Shown here: positions 34,322-45,870 of the stretch, piece after piece
How positions within the stretch are numbered: the first letter of the stretch is position 1
Layout: the number at the start of each line of letters is the position of its first letter
Assembly: GCF_001653235.2 (NCBI RefSeq)
Contig: NC_035791.1
Location: 682,001-746,000 of the forward strand
DNA length: 64,000 bases
Direction of reading: 5' to 3'
From: Pochonia chlamydosporia 170
Taxonomy: Eukaryota; Ascomycota; Sordariomycetes; Hypocreales; Clavicipitaceae
Translations under genes and position numbers: made by a program
Notes under the pieces: model-generated
Told to the model about the DNA's origin: nothing
The model's database searches: none
Seen by the model: only the letters and a program-made list of their open reading frames with translations

Positions 34322-35922
34322 GGTGCGTAGTTAGGGAGGCATGCGTTCGTTGTTTAGGTGTTGTGGTGGTGAGGCGGGTTGAAGTTGAGATTGAGGATGT
34401 GAGGTTTGGAAGTTGGTGGTGGATGGGGAGGCTGATTGGGTCATTGGTGTTGAAAAGATCTGTGGAGTCTGGTTGGATTTGCGGGTGTGTGTGGCGAACG
34501 GGATTGGAGGGTTGATTGTTGCGATTGCGGATGATGGTTTGAGACATATTGTGCCCTCAGTACTTCTTTACAACTTTATTGACTGTTTTATAGGATCACA
34601 ATTTTAGAGTGTAATTTGGTTCGTAAGCAGGACTTGGCTGGACTATTTTGGATGCACTTGTGTTGATGATTTTATGGGCAGATTAGTTATTTGTTGGATC
34701 TGAATATCACTAGACCGTGAATGCCAACGGCTACCAACCAAATGTCTACAAGTTATATCAACCACAGCCTTCAAAGTTGGTACCAAATATGGCAATCAAA
34801 TTCCAATTTCACCGATAGAAGAATCTATACCGGTAGTACGATTTTTACACTGTCTTACCATAGAGACACTTTGACCAGGACCGCGGGCCAGACCGTCCCA
34901 AGTGCAGGGTAGTAAAGTACATGCATCAGCACACTGTCAGGGTATAAACGCAGGTACCAGAGAGTCTCGCCACATCAACCGCCGTTTGGCGCATGAACCG
35001 AAACCATCAAATGGCAGAGGACAGAATGTGGAGTTCTCCGGAGACGAACAAAACCAAGGCAGGAAAAATAAAGGAAAAAAGGAGCAGAGTTCAGGGCCTG
35101 TGCAACACTTCCCTGCAAGAAGGCTGGTCACCGCTTCGAAGACCGGCTCCTTCATCTCATCATGGACGAGAACGTGGATCAATGCAAGGTTTCAAAGGTT
35201 GTTCTGACTGCAGCACCAATGGGCAGTTGATCAGGGCTCTCGTCTCAAGTGCTGTCTGGTCTGGTCGCTCAGGTGTGGTCGAACGCTGACTGGTCCGCCG
35301 TCACCCACTGGCCGATAACGCTGGGCAACATTTGAACATTGACCGGCTGGGCAGCTTCAGAGAGCAGTGAGGTGGCTGGGCATCAGCACTGCAGGCTGCA
35401 TGTCTTGGGCTTCAATGTTCAAAACCAATTGACCCCGGGACTCCCAGGACCCATGCCCACAAAAAAAGCTCCAACAGCCACTCATTTGCTTATTAAGGCA
35501 GCTCGGCTTTTCCATTTTTTTTTTTGGCTTGACCTTCCCACTGCTCACTCTCCCGATCTCTCAGCCAGGCCGAATCCACACACGCAAACAAGCAAAAACC
35601 TCTCCCGCCGCCCTTTTGACTTTTTGACTCTGGCATTTCTCCTTTGACGAAGTTGCATCGGCTGAGAGACGGGCGTTTTTGTTTCGTCAACCTTCTTATT
35701 CTTTGTTCTTTTATTCGCACTACCTTTGTTTGATTCTGCCTTTTGCGTCGCATTCAAACCGGGAGCTTGCAGGAGTGGCTCAATTGCGCAACATCCCGTC
35801 GTTTTTTTCTCCCTCGACTGTGCTGCTGTGCCACCGGCACTTTGCTTCCTCGCCTCGAAGCACTTCTCCCTCTCTCCCTCTTCTTCCTCTCCCTCCCGCC
35901 TGCAGACCACGTCTTCGACTCG
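34322..35922. promoter_or_regulatory. Divergent intergenic region and pyrimidine-rich leader of the EDC4-like gene
   Basis: About 1.6 kb. No gene seen. From about 35500 to the ATG at 35923 the plus strand is strongly C/T-rich with T-runs, as in leaders of well-expressed fungal genes. A GTCTGGT copy is present at 35254. Confidence 0.5.
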
Positions 35923-38900
35923 ATGGACCTTCCCCCGGCGCCGACGCCGCCAGTTAATAGCGGCGGAATGCCTTCCAATGCCGATCGAACGGCCAACTTG
36001 CTGAATCTGCTCAAGTTCAGCGGTGGGTCGGGCAGCTCCAGCTCCCAACAGCAACAGCAGCAACATCAACATCCAGCCCAGCAACAGCAACAGCTTCATC
36101 ATCAGCATCATCATGCTCAGCAACACCAACCTGAGCACCATCAGCATGTGCAGCAGCCGCACTATCAGCACCAGCCTCGCCAGCCTAGCTACTCGCAGGC
36201 CCAGTACTCGTCACCTCCCACTCGTATCCTGCAGCCCGCACCTGCTGGAGCTGACCCGACGGGTTTGCTCGCTGCATTGATGCGAGGTGCCCACGAAGCC
36301 GACGAAGAGACTCGGCAATCTGCTGCTGCTACTGTTGCTGCTGCTGCTGCTGCTGCCCCGGTCTCGTCAGCACCGGAGCATGCTCAGCACACGCAGCCTG
36401 CCAATTCTAATCCGTTTGCAAACGGCTCGCCCTCTGCTGATACGAGATCCTACTTGCTCAATTTGCTGAACCGCCCCAAGCCAAGCCAGACTGACCAGCC
36501 AATGTTGACTGAAACGTCACGATCCAATGGTGCTGCCTCTCAGTCTCCCGAAATTACGACCGACTCGAGCCGTTTCTTCCATCAATACCAGCAACAGCAA
36601 CCACAACCACAGCCGCATTTACAGCAGCAGCAGCAGGAGCAGCAGCAGGCACAGCCGAATGCCTATCAACCCCAGACCCAGCAGCATATTCAACAACAGC
36701 ACCCGCAGCGCCAGTCCTCCGAGTCATACAGCGAGTCTTACCACCAGACTTCCAATCCCTCATCCTATGCGTATCAACACCAGCAGTCGCAGGACTCGCC
36801 TGACGTTTCAGCTTTATTCCAGCAGCTCATGGGTAGCCTTGCTCAGTCGTCGCCTCAGTCTTATACCTCCCAGCCTGCTGCAAACACAGCGCAGCCGCCG
36901 TTTCAAATCCTCAAAACGGAACAGGCTTCACCAGCTGGTTCTCAGGCCCGCGCTGGAAGTGAGCGCAGCCTTCTTGCCAGTCCTCCAGAGCAGATTCGCC
37001 ACACCGCTAATCGCACTTCTTCGCTTCACTCGCATCCGTCTGCCCGACACTCAGCTAAGCAGACACCCCCTACCGAGTTTGAAAGCTTAATCTCTGTGGA
37101 CAAAAACAAGGAGACAGTCGCTGAGGCCGTAAATGACCTCGCTGACCAAGCTGATCGTGATGCTCAGGAGGCTCTTGATAGAGCTGAGCACGACCTTGCT
37201 TCCACTGACGCTGTCGAAGATGCTGTTCGTCAGGAGCCGTCGTCAGAACAGGAATGGGCTGGCGATGCTGTCCACGCTGCAATCGTCCAATCAGTCGAGA
37301 AGCAGATCGTCCAGAGTATCAAAGACGGCATTGACAAGGACGAGGCATACCACAATGCCGAAACGTCATTTATCAACGATGCTTCCGACTCTGGCAATGT
37401 CACCGGAGAGAATGTGCGAGGCGTAGCTGATAGCTGGGAGAGCGCCGATTTGGAGGAGACCATTGAAGTCGAAGAAAAGGAGCTGCCACAAGTCCGAGTG
37501 TACAAGTTCCCCCAGGAGCCTTGGAATTCCATTTCCCTCAAGGAAGAAATCGAAGAGACACGACCCGAGTTCCGCGACGAGTCCATCATGGACATTGCCC
37601 GTCTCAAGAAAGAGTTTGACCAGATTGACCGCAATCTCTTCACTGCTTCCCAGACATATATGACCTATGGCATGTCCAAGCAGGGTGGTTTGCGTGTTAT
37701 TCGTCAGGATGACGGCAAGGATGCCAAGGTTTTCACCGACACAAAGGACCGCATCTTTAACGTTGCCATGTCTGTTACCCCCCCAGAGAGTGGTAGCGTC
37801 CACCGGGAAGCCATCATCGGTACTGGCGTCGGGGGAGCTGTCTACTGGGTTCAGATTAAGGACGGCGAGAAGGATCATATTGAGGACCCTCACTTGGAAC
37901 AGTATGGGTTCGCTCTTCCTCCTATCTCGTCACCTGATGGTGATGCGCCTGGAGGCCTTCTCAAGACTCGTGCCCGCGCCTCTACCGCCCACCCCGAGTT
38001 CTTCGCGGTTGGTCGCGGCAAGTCCATCAACTTCATCTGGCCTGCGTACATTTTGCAGAACAAGCTCTTCAAGACGGGCCATGACCGCGTTGTTGACACC
38101 GAAGCTCTTCTGACGCAGTGCTCACTAAAGATCAACACTGGTAAGGCTGGTAAAGACTTTACTTTCAGCCAAGACGATTCCGTTGTCGTGTCACTTGACA
38201 AATCTGGTCGGGTTAAGTTCTGGGATGTTCGTAGCCTCACCAAGGTCAAGGAAGACTCTGACTACCGTTACCCCTTGCCTGCCGAGTCGTCATTGGAAGT
38301 TAAGGAGCCCCTGATGACCTTGGCCACCACTCCCGACGGAGAAAAGGCGTGGCCCACCTCGGTCTTGCTGCTGGATAGGAAGAAGGCTTACGAGCAGAGA
38401 GGCCCGCTTCGCTACATGGTAGTCGGCATGAAGCAGAACCACACGCTCCAAGTCTGGGATCTGGCTTTGGGCAAGGCTGTCCAAGAGTTCAACCTTCCTC
38501 ACAGCAAGGAGTCCGATGCTGTCTGCAGCGTCATGTACCACCCTGCCAGTGGCATGATTGTTATCGGCCATCCCACTCGCAACTCAGTCTACTTTGCTCA
38601 TTTCTCGGCACCTAAGTACAGTCTTGAGAATGTGTCCCAGGTTGACTACATCGAGAAGCTTCTCCAACCCCTGAAGCCCAACGAAGTTTGCCCAATTCGA
38701 AAGCCGAGTAGTACAGCGATCATTAGTGGTTTCCGCGAGTACTCATTCGCCAACCGAGGAGTCCTGCGCAGCCTGGATATTCTGTACACGCCGATCACGA
38801 AGCAAGCCTCGGCTCAAGCTGGTGGCCATGATGCCAAGGACAAGGATCGTACCCGGTTCGAGCTTTACGCCATGCACTCCAAAGGCGTCGCTTGTGTGCT

Positions 38901-40954
38901 TGTGAAGAAGAGTGATTTGGGAGGATCGGAGAACACTCTGGTTCTCGACGCAGTAAAGGAGGGTCTTGTTGCTGTCTCTGACTTTAACAAGCCAACCGCA
39001 GTTGACCCTAGCCACGGCGGGAACCAAGCCGCCAAGAATGCCGCTACTCGTGCCCCAGTCAAGACGTCCCCAAGCCAGCAATCTACCTCCGTTGCACAGA
39101 GTGATACAACTCAGCGAGGGTCCGAAGCGGCCACTCCAGTGAAACCAAAGAATGAGCCCAAAGAAGCCGAGACCCCTGTGCAGTCCTCCAAAGAGGGCCA
39201 GGCCGAAAAGCCGGAGCGCAAATCTCGGAAGAAGAAGGGCAATGCTGCAGCCAAGGAAGCTGAAGCCGCTGCTAATGGAGCCGCCAACTTGCCTCGCGCA
39301 CAACACGTTGGAAAGGCGGACAAGACTGAAACTGCCATCGCAAAGACCAACACCGCCTCGGCTGTTACCAGTGGTGTGACCGCAGAGTCCTTTGACTCAG
39401 CTATCAACACCATGCAGGCCAAACTGACTGTTGCGGTATCCGACACTCTCAAATCCTCACTCAAGAATCTTCAGGGCAAAATTGATGAGGGAGCTCGCGC
39501 TAGGGACGAAAACTTCAACCAGCACCAGCTCAAACTCTTGGACATGGTATCCGAGGTGCTCAACGAGAACACCCAAAAGGTTTTGGAGTCTTTAATCCAT
39601 CATCAGTTCACGGAACTTTTGGTGCCCGCCATTGGAGAGAAGGCCACAAAGGCAGTCTCCGATGTACTTCAGCACAAGCTTCAACCTAACGTCGCTTCGG
39701 CCGTGCAGAAGGAAATTCAAAATGCCCTGCCCCAGGCTCTGAGCAGGTCACTTCGATCTGCGGACTTTACGACGACGATTGCTGAACGCGTTGGCACAAG
39801 CGTCAACTCCACGGTGCAGCAAGAAATTGTTGCCACGCTTAGTCAACGTCTGACCCCTACATTTCGAAACATTGCCGCGCAGTCAGCCCAGCAGGCTGCT
39901 GCAGAAGTTCACCAGCAGTACAACGACAAGCTGGAACAAATGCAATCTCAACACGCCGCCGACACTGGCAAGATCGATCAGCTCCTGTCGTACGTGACCC
40001 GCCTCACTGATATGGTTTCTACCATGGCTGCGACTCAGTCGTCCCTTCAGGCCGAGTTCCTGAAGCTGAAACAGCAACCCGTCCATGAGCTACCTGGAGC
40101 CTCTGGTGCCCAAGGCCCGTCCAGAGATGGGGGTCATGGGCCTCAGGGTATGGGCCACTATGGTCGATATCCCAACAATGGTATGCAACCTGGACCGAAT
40201 GTGCCCTCGAGCATTGGCGGCTTTCAACAATCTCAACCCCGTGGCCACCACCATCAACAGCAACAGTATGCCGGCAGCCCCGAGTACATGCGCAGTGGTC
40301 CAACCATGGGCAGCCCACAAGGCCCTCCTTCCGACATGACTTTCGCAACCAAGAACACTGGCGTAGCCAGTGGTTTTGCCAATCCCAACAACGAGCCTTC
40401 GTCTGTGGACCAGAAGATCCATGATATCGAGGAAGCCATAAAGGATGGTGAGCTGCAGCTTGCCATGTTCCGGTGGATTGAGGGTCTCCATCAGCAGGAG
40501 GTCTTCCAGCGTTGCCTGAGCTTGTACCCGCCAAGCCGCTTCGAACGTTTGCCCCTTCTGTTGCTTTTGGCCGTTACTGCGACAATTTCCAACGGTCTGT
40601 CTGTCAACAATCGCCTCAAGCAGCAAATTGATTGGATTGAGATGGCCGTCAGATCATTCGATCAAAGAGTAACAGGACCTGTAAGTTTTCATCCCCCTGG
40701 CTTGCGCAGTGGATTTATATGCTAACATATTTGCACAGGAATGGGACAAGCAAGGCCCGCCCGAAGTCCTGCAGCATGCAGCGGCCACGATGCACCGATT
40801 GATTGACCAGCTGGGCCCGCTCCTTGCTGGATATGACAGTGGTTATCCTGTCGATCCCTGGCTGGCTAATGTTGAGCGATCCAAGATGGAAGGGGTTATT
40901 CGCTCCTCGGAACATGTTTTGCAGTCGTTGGAGATTCTCAGAGCTACGAGCTGA
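35923..40954 (+). CDS. EDC4-like mRNA decapping scaffold with WD40-like domain (1657 aa)
   Basis: Exons 35923..40680 and 40739..40954. The upstream open frame has no ATG before 35923 (MDLPPAPTPP). Residues 1-400 are a Gln/His/Pro-rich disordered region with short leucine motifs (TANLLNLLKF at 23-32, SYLLNLLNRPK near 174, SALFQQLMGSL near 295). A beta-propeller-like region spans roughly 520-990 (IFNVAMSVTPPESG, VVSLDKSGRVKFWDVRS, LQVWDLALGKAVQEF). A Lys/Ala/Glu-rich linker and long helices at about 1155-1390 follow. The C-terminal domain starts near 1490 and includes FERLPLLLLLAVTATISNGL. This order matches metazoan EDC4/Ge-1 and fission yeast Pdc1, P-body scaffolds that help Dcp2 remove the mRNA cap. 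Cytoplasmic role inferred from family. Confidence 0.85.
36045..36175 (+). repeat. CAG/CAA-rich Gln/His microsatellite-like coding tract
   Basis: Runs of CAA, CAG and CAT codons encode poly-Gln/His in the disordered N-terminus of the EDC4-like protein. A second Gln-rich tract lies near 36583-36700. Mixed codons suggest it is older than a pure microsatellite. Confidence 0.8.
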
Positions 40955-41941
40955 AAGGCTCACGACGCGTCTATCGTCAGGGAGTTGTGATACTGCCTTG
41001 GACATTGTGTATTGATTCAAACAAGCCGGAGTACGGTGGAATTTGTTTACATTGCAGCAGCTACTTTTGAGCTGCAAGATTCCCCAACGAGTTTTGGTTC
41101 GTCGTAATTTGATGCTACTAGGGAGAACGCTTGAGGGAGTGCCGTTGGTTTTATTTTCATTCTTGCTACATTTGCTTGCTGTTTAGAAGGCACTATTGAG
41201 GAAGGGGATGGGTATGGTTTCACAAGTTTTACGCGACCACATTTTGACGACAGGAATGATGTATATTGACCTTTCGTATACTTTGTCTGTAGCGACAAAT
41301 GGGCTATTTAGTAATGCCAGGACTGTACATGCACTTATTCTGCCGTTGTCGATTGTGAATGTCAATATCTTATGGACTCCACATGAACAATGAAAGTCTC
41401 GTCTCCTTTCAACATTTTCCATATCGACAATATCAATGCCACGACTCAAGGACATGGGGAGGCCGGAGGCTTAACCACGGCTTGAAATCCACTACAGATG
41501 AATACGAGACTCGTTGGTAGTGTTCAATACAGCCGAACGAGGCTCGTGGTGGGCGCCTGCACTGCTTTTAGAGGGACAGTTAGAGGTCAACGGTCAACGT
41601 TGACAGGAAGTGGCTTCGGCTACAGTAGCAATCTAAGGTACATGGCAGCGCATACCTACTCCAAAAGAGAAGTCCTGTTCCAAACCTAGGACCTAAGCGA
41701 CTAGGTCTAGCTCATCAGCCTGGCCTCGGTCATGTTGTTTATATCCATTCAACAGTTATCCACGGCGACCGGGACTTGGTGTATATTGAGTGTTGCATAA
41801 GATGTGGATAGTCAATATTGTAGTACATCGGCCGGCGAGGAAGTTGAGCACAGCTCACCTGGCTTTTGTCTGTGCAGCGTGTCGTGAGTGTACTCATCAC
41901 GTTAGGTGTATGCGACCTATAAAGGTGGTGTAAATTTCCGA
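40955..41941. other. Convergent intergenic region
   Basis: About 1 kb between the stops of the EDC4-like gene and the HET-domain gene. No supportable gene on either strand. Confidence 0.5.
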
Positions 41942-43924
41942 TCATTGAGATGAGGTTACTGATGATGCTGGTGTCGCTGGCGGAGCCCTAGGGCCATTTA
42001 CTAGATGGGTATGCCCCATATCACGCTTCCAGTCTCGAGCCCTCGACGTATGGCCCGTGAATCTCATAGCCTCAATATTCTCAATCTCAACTTTCAGCAC
42101 GTATGCCTTGACAGCCTCGGGACTGGTGGTAAATAGCGCTGGCGAACAAGGCTGAATTCGCACGTGGATGTCCGTGTCTCGAAGCCGCCATACGAGCTTC
42201 TCATGCGTACATTGCGGTTGATGGCCCTCTGCAGTAGCAACAGGTTCAGGTATGTTATTCACTGGGTTCCGCCAAATTCGCTCAAGCCCCTCGCTGGAGA
42301 TACTGGCAACAAGCATGAAATGATATCCGTCCGAGTCTACCAACTCAAGCGTCAAGGCGACTTCCAGCATGTCACCCGGCTCAATGCGGAAGTGGAATAC
42401 CGGAGTTGAGTGAATCGCCGTCCCGGATGATAGCATAGTCGACTTTGGGCGCAAATGGTACGTGATTGGTGGAGCGCGTATAAATTTGGTATATGAACAA
42501 ACGACGGACTCTGAGTCTTGCCACCGGAGGAACAATGGCTGCTGTCTCGAGAGGTCTGGTTGGATAGAGAGTTGAGGGCCTGTACAATCGAGAATCAGTC
42601 TTTTCAAGAAACCAGTGTTGCTCGTGAATATATAAAACTCGTCAGTGTGGTCAGGTTGAAATGTTCGCCAGGCCAGGGGCCTTGGTGGACGGCTTTGCAG
42701 CAGTCCCAATAGTGGCCAGGCTACTCGTGAGTTGTCTCTTAGCCATATTGGTACACCGATTCTGAATGGCGGCCCCGAGTTCACCCAGCAATTGAGCTGC
42801 AAAATGAAAATATCGTCGAGGCGCTGACAGTTAAATATATGTCTAGAGATGCTCAATCGCCCGTTCATCATGGAGAACCCGCCGACAGGGTCGTGGCTGA
42901 AGGTGCCCATTGAAGAAGGGCCCCTGACTTGAGAGGCGTGATTGTTTTCGCAACTAGGAGAGTACTTGACTGAAAAAGAGTCTCTAAACCAGGTGATGTA
43001 TTTGGCGAGCACTGGCAACGAAGCGCTAGGACTCCAATATGCTTCATCAGGGTTTGCTTCTTGAACGGCTATCGGTGGCCACTCGAGACTCGGTAAAGAC
43101 CTTCTAGTATGAGCAGGACTTGGAGCGGTCCAGGCAAAAATGGAATCGTCATCGAATTGCTGAATCAGCTCTTCTTGAAATCTCCTGAATGCCGCCTCCC
43201 TGCCTTCGCCGTACATTAGGGCCAAAGACACACCAAAAATGCCAAATAGGCAGTAAACCTCGTCTTCCTCATATGTCGTCTGCCGCTGGGATGCCCAGGA
43301 TAGCTTGGCGGCTATTGACGCCCTGGTCAAGTCTCGTGGTTCAAAACGAGTCAGGTTCTCATACCCAATGCCCGTGACTGCGAAGAGCCTATCACTCAAG
43401 TCCCCTCGAGTTCCAAGACTTTCCCAATTTCTGTTTAGGAAGACAACCTCTCGTGGTGCTAGAAGCTCCTGAAGAGTCCATCCCCTAGTGAACCACACTG
43501 AACCGCAAGATTCTTCGTCAAAAGCTTGTGCGTTTGCGGTAGGTGGGAGTTCAAAGTCTACGAGATATGCATAACACAGGTATGCATTTCTGTACCAGCG
43601 AAACATGGCGTTTATAGCTTGTTGTGTTTCTGCGGCGTTGGACTTGTCGATGCAGCATGTGTCCATCCAGGCCCATTCGAAACCGTCTGCTCTAGCGCGT
43701 TGACAATAGTTCTGGAGTTTTGACCAGCCGGATTCTTTCGACCGTCTTTGAAGTGGCACGGTGGAGGACGTTCTCATGTCTTCATATGTGACCTCTGCTG
43801 GATGGCTGTTGGTAGAAGGCAACCAGGTGTGCGATAGTATAACGTAACGTGGGAATGATGTGCCCCCCTTAAGTAGCTCATCCTCCTCGAATAACTGGTA
43901 GGTCTTGGTGTTGATGAGTCTCAT
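41942..43924 (-). CDS. HET-domain (heterokaryon incompatibility) protein (660 aa)
   Basis: Single exon. The ATG at 43924 gives MRLINTKTYQLFEEDE, the usual start of this family. The HET domain spans about residues 25-170: YVILSHTW, then DGFEWAWMDTCCIDKSNAAE, AINAMFRWYRNAYLCYAYL, and SVWFTRGWTLQELLAPREVVF. After the domain come ASIAAKLSWASQRQTTYEED and EVYCLFGIFGVSLALMYGEG, which continue the family pattern. The C-terminal about 350 residues have no recognised repeat (no WD40, NACHT or ankyrin). In fungi such genes act in non-self recognition after hyphal fusion and can trigger cell death; most family members are untested. This copy looks intact. No adjacent SesA, STAND or HET-s-like partner is visible. 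Confidence 0.93.
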   Translation of the reverse strand: MRLINTKTYQLFEEDELLKGGTSFPRYVILSHTWLPSTNSHPAEVTYEDMRTSSTVPLQRRSKESGWSKLQNYCQRARADGFEWAWMDTCCIDKSNAAETQQAINAMFRWYRNAYLCYAYLVDFELPPTANAQAFDEESCGSVWFTRGWTLQELLAPREVVFLNRNWESLGTRGDLSDRLFAVTGIGYENLTRFEPRDLTRASIAAKLSWASQRQTTYEEDEVYCLFGIFGVSLALMYGEGREAAFRRFQEELIQQFDDDSIFAWTAPSPAHTRRSLPSLEWPPIAVQEANPDEAYWSPSASLPVLAKYITWFRDSFSVKYSPSCENNHASQVRGPSSMGTFSHDPVGGFSMMNGRLSISRHIFNCQRLDDIFILQLNCWVNSGPPFRIGVPIWLRDNSRVAWPLLGLLQSRPPRPLAWRTFQPDHTDEFYIFTSNTGFLKRLILDCTGPQLSIQPDLSRQQPLFLRWQDSESVVCSYTKFIRAPPITYHLRPKSTMLSSGTAIHSTPVFHFRIEPGDMLEVALTLELVDSDGYHFMLVASISSEGLERIWRNPVNNIPEPVATAEGHQPQCTHEKLVWRLRDTDIHVRIQPCSPALFTTSPEAVKAYVLKVEIENIEAMRFTGHTSRARDWKRDMGHTHLVNGPRAPPATPASSVTSSQ

Positions 43925-45870
43925 AGTGGATGAATCAGACACATGTTGATCATGGAGGGGTAAACATGGTGCTATGTTGAACAAATCCGAGACACGGGCT
44001 TCAACCACAAATGAAGCAGGAAGACACCAAAGCTGGGCCTAACGACAACCTTCGTAGGAAGCCGGGTATTATAAAAGCACGCTCTCGCCCGTTCTAGGCA
44101 GCCGACCTGTGAAGGCAGCTTGCATACGGCGATGTGCCACTGCATTAAAGCTGCTCAATATTAAGGCTGTGAGGACGAAGGGAGGGAAGTGCTTGTGTTA
44201 CCGGGGATACGAGTGCTTACAGTATTTGTCTGTGACCAAGCTACAAATAGGGAGATAGTTGGCTTTAAAATTGGGCACCGTTGCAGCACACGGTTTAACC
44301 CGAGTCAATCTGAAGAGCAGAGCCGCTGAGGTTAGAGGAGGCTCTGGTGCGACATCCGTTACCACTGGTGTATCACATCCCCCCTTTGCTTTGGTGTGAG
44401 CAATTTTACTATCATAAAGTATTTGCTTCCTCTCCTACACTATGGGGGAACACAAAAGAACCGTGGCTTCTTATTCGCATAGTGATCCTTGTTCCTTAGG
44501 CTTGAAGGATCCTGAGAATCGAAGTGATGACAAAGTTGTGTAGAGCGCGATCGAGGCAGTGAAGGCACAGCCTGACAGAGCATCTACCTTAAAAACACGA
44601 CAACCAAAAAGCCTGTCATCCAAGTAAAGGGGAGGGATATCAATCTCATGCTCCGTTTTTGGCTCGATGACGGATTCAGCCCCAAGCGGAGGTACATTTT
44701 GTTGTCCAGGGTACGTATCCCCTACCGTCCATCCCGCTTGCAATCCGATCGGGGAGTGAAGGAAATGTCTCATGTCTGTATGCTTATTGAATACAAGTGT
44801 TCAGGCTCACAGAGTCCCAGCAATAGGGATGCCGCTGAGTTGGCCACCCTTCTTTCTGCTGTCCGTCATCCCGAGAAGTGAAGCAGCGAGGTTACCGAGT
44901 GGGCTGCCCGCCGGGGAATCCAACTCCAGTATTCTGCTTGCGCAACTAGTCTATGGACTGGTCAAAAACGTCCGCCTCCCCTCCAGTGAGCTTGAAGGAA
45001 TCTAGTTACCGTAGAGAATCTAGAGGGCTATCGTCGGCGTTGGCACTGGTCCAATGGGCAGAGGATGGCATCGGTCGCAATGCTGTACCTTATATTCAAA
45101 TGAATGGGTGTGAAAGTTTGCCTCTTTTATGCACACGTGGACGTGTATGAGTGGAGGTAAATGTTTCCGAGAAAATGATGATATTTTGCAGACCGAGTCA
45201 TTGTGATGGTGACAGGATATGTGGCTTCCCTGGCCATGGACGCAGTGCTCCATTTGACATTCGCGTTCAACAGATGCTGTACTCGCAATGGCGTTTCTGC
45301 CCGGTTCGGCCATTAGCAAGTCAGAGCACACTTGTTGATGTACTGTAAGACATGGTGGATGCTAGACTCGGAAGCTGCCGTTGCTGAGACGTTGGAATGA
45401 ATGAGAGCACAGTTGTTCAGCGTGCGGTCTGGTGGCTGATGTGAAGGATGTGGCTTCAAACTTCAAAGTTCAAGGTTCAAAGTTCAAATCAAGGATGGGA
45501 GTCATGGAGAGTTGCAGCAAATGAAGTCTGGCGCAACAACCAAAAGTGGGTCAGGGGATCTTTCCTTGAATGCTCCAGATGTCCTGCCCTGAATGACACA
45601 ATAAATTCTGGGCAGGCACAGGGCAGGAGGTGCCTGCCCATCTTATCGCCCATCTTATCGCCCCACGAACCTTGGAAGCTAATCTTAATACCCGAAAAAG
45701 TCAAGTACAAAACGTTGTCCTTTTTGCTCAACATCGTCTTGCCACGGCTTCACTTGCATTTATCCGCCTTTGCTAACCGTTCGTCTTTGTCCACGAATAC
45801 AAAAACGCCGGCGTCTCGTCGCAAGCAATCGGCTAGACCTGAGGCTGCTTATAACAACATTTCAATCGTC
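43925..45870. promoter_or_regulatory. Divergent intergenic region, HET gene to EBP gene
   Basis: About 1.9 kb. A 100-codon minus-strand ORF at 44471-44773 has no supporting feature. Near the EBP gene there are five heptamer repeats (separate entry) and two adjacent CATCTTATCGCC copies at about 45639-45662, which contain GATAA motifs on the minus strand. Confidence 0.45.
45455..45489 (+). repeat. Five tandem TTCAARN heptamers
   Basis: TTCAAAC, TTCAAAG, TTCAAGG, TTCAAAG and TTCAAAT follow each other without a gap about 400 bases upstream of the EBP start. It may be a factor-binding array or simple slippage. No function is claimed. Confidence 0.8.

Noticed and set aside
35743..35922. 60-residue N-terminal extension of the EDC4-like protein
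   Set aside because: Starts at TTG, not ATG; the region looks like a pyrimidine-rich leader.
44471..44773. 100-codon minus-strand ORF
   Set aside because: No domain, signal peptide, splice partner or distinct codon use; could be chance.
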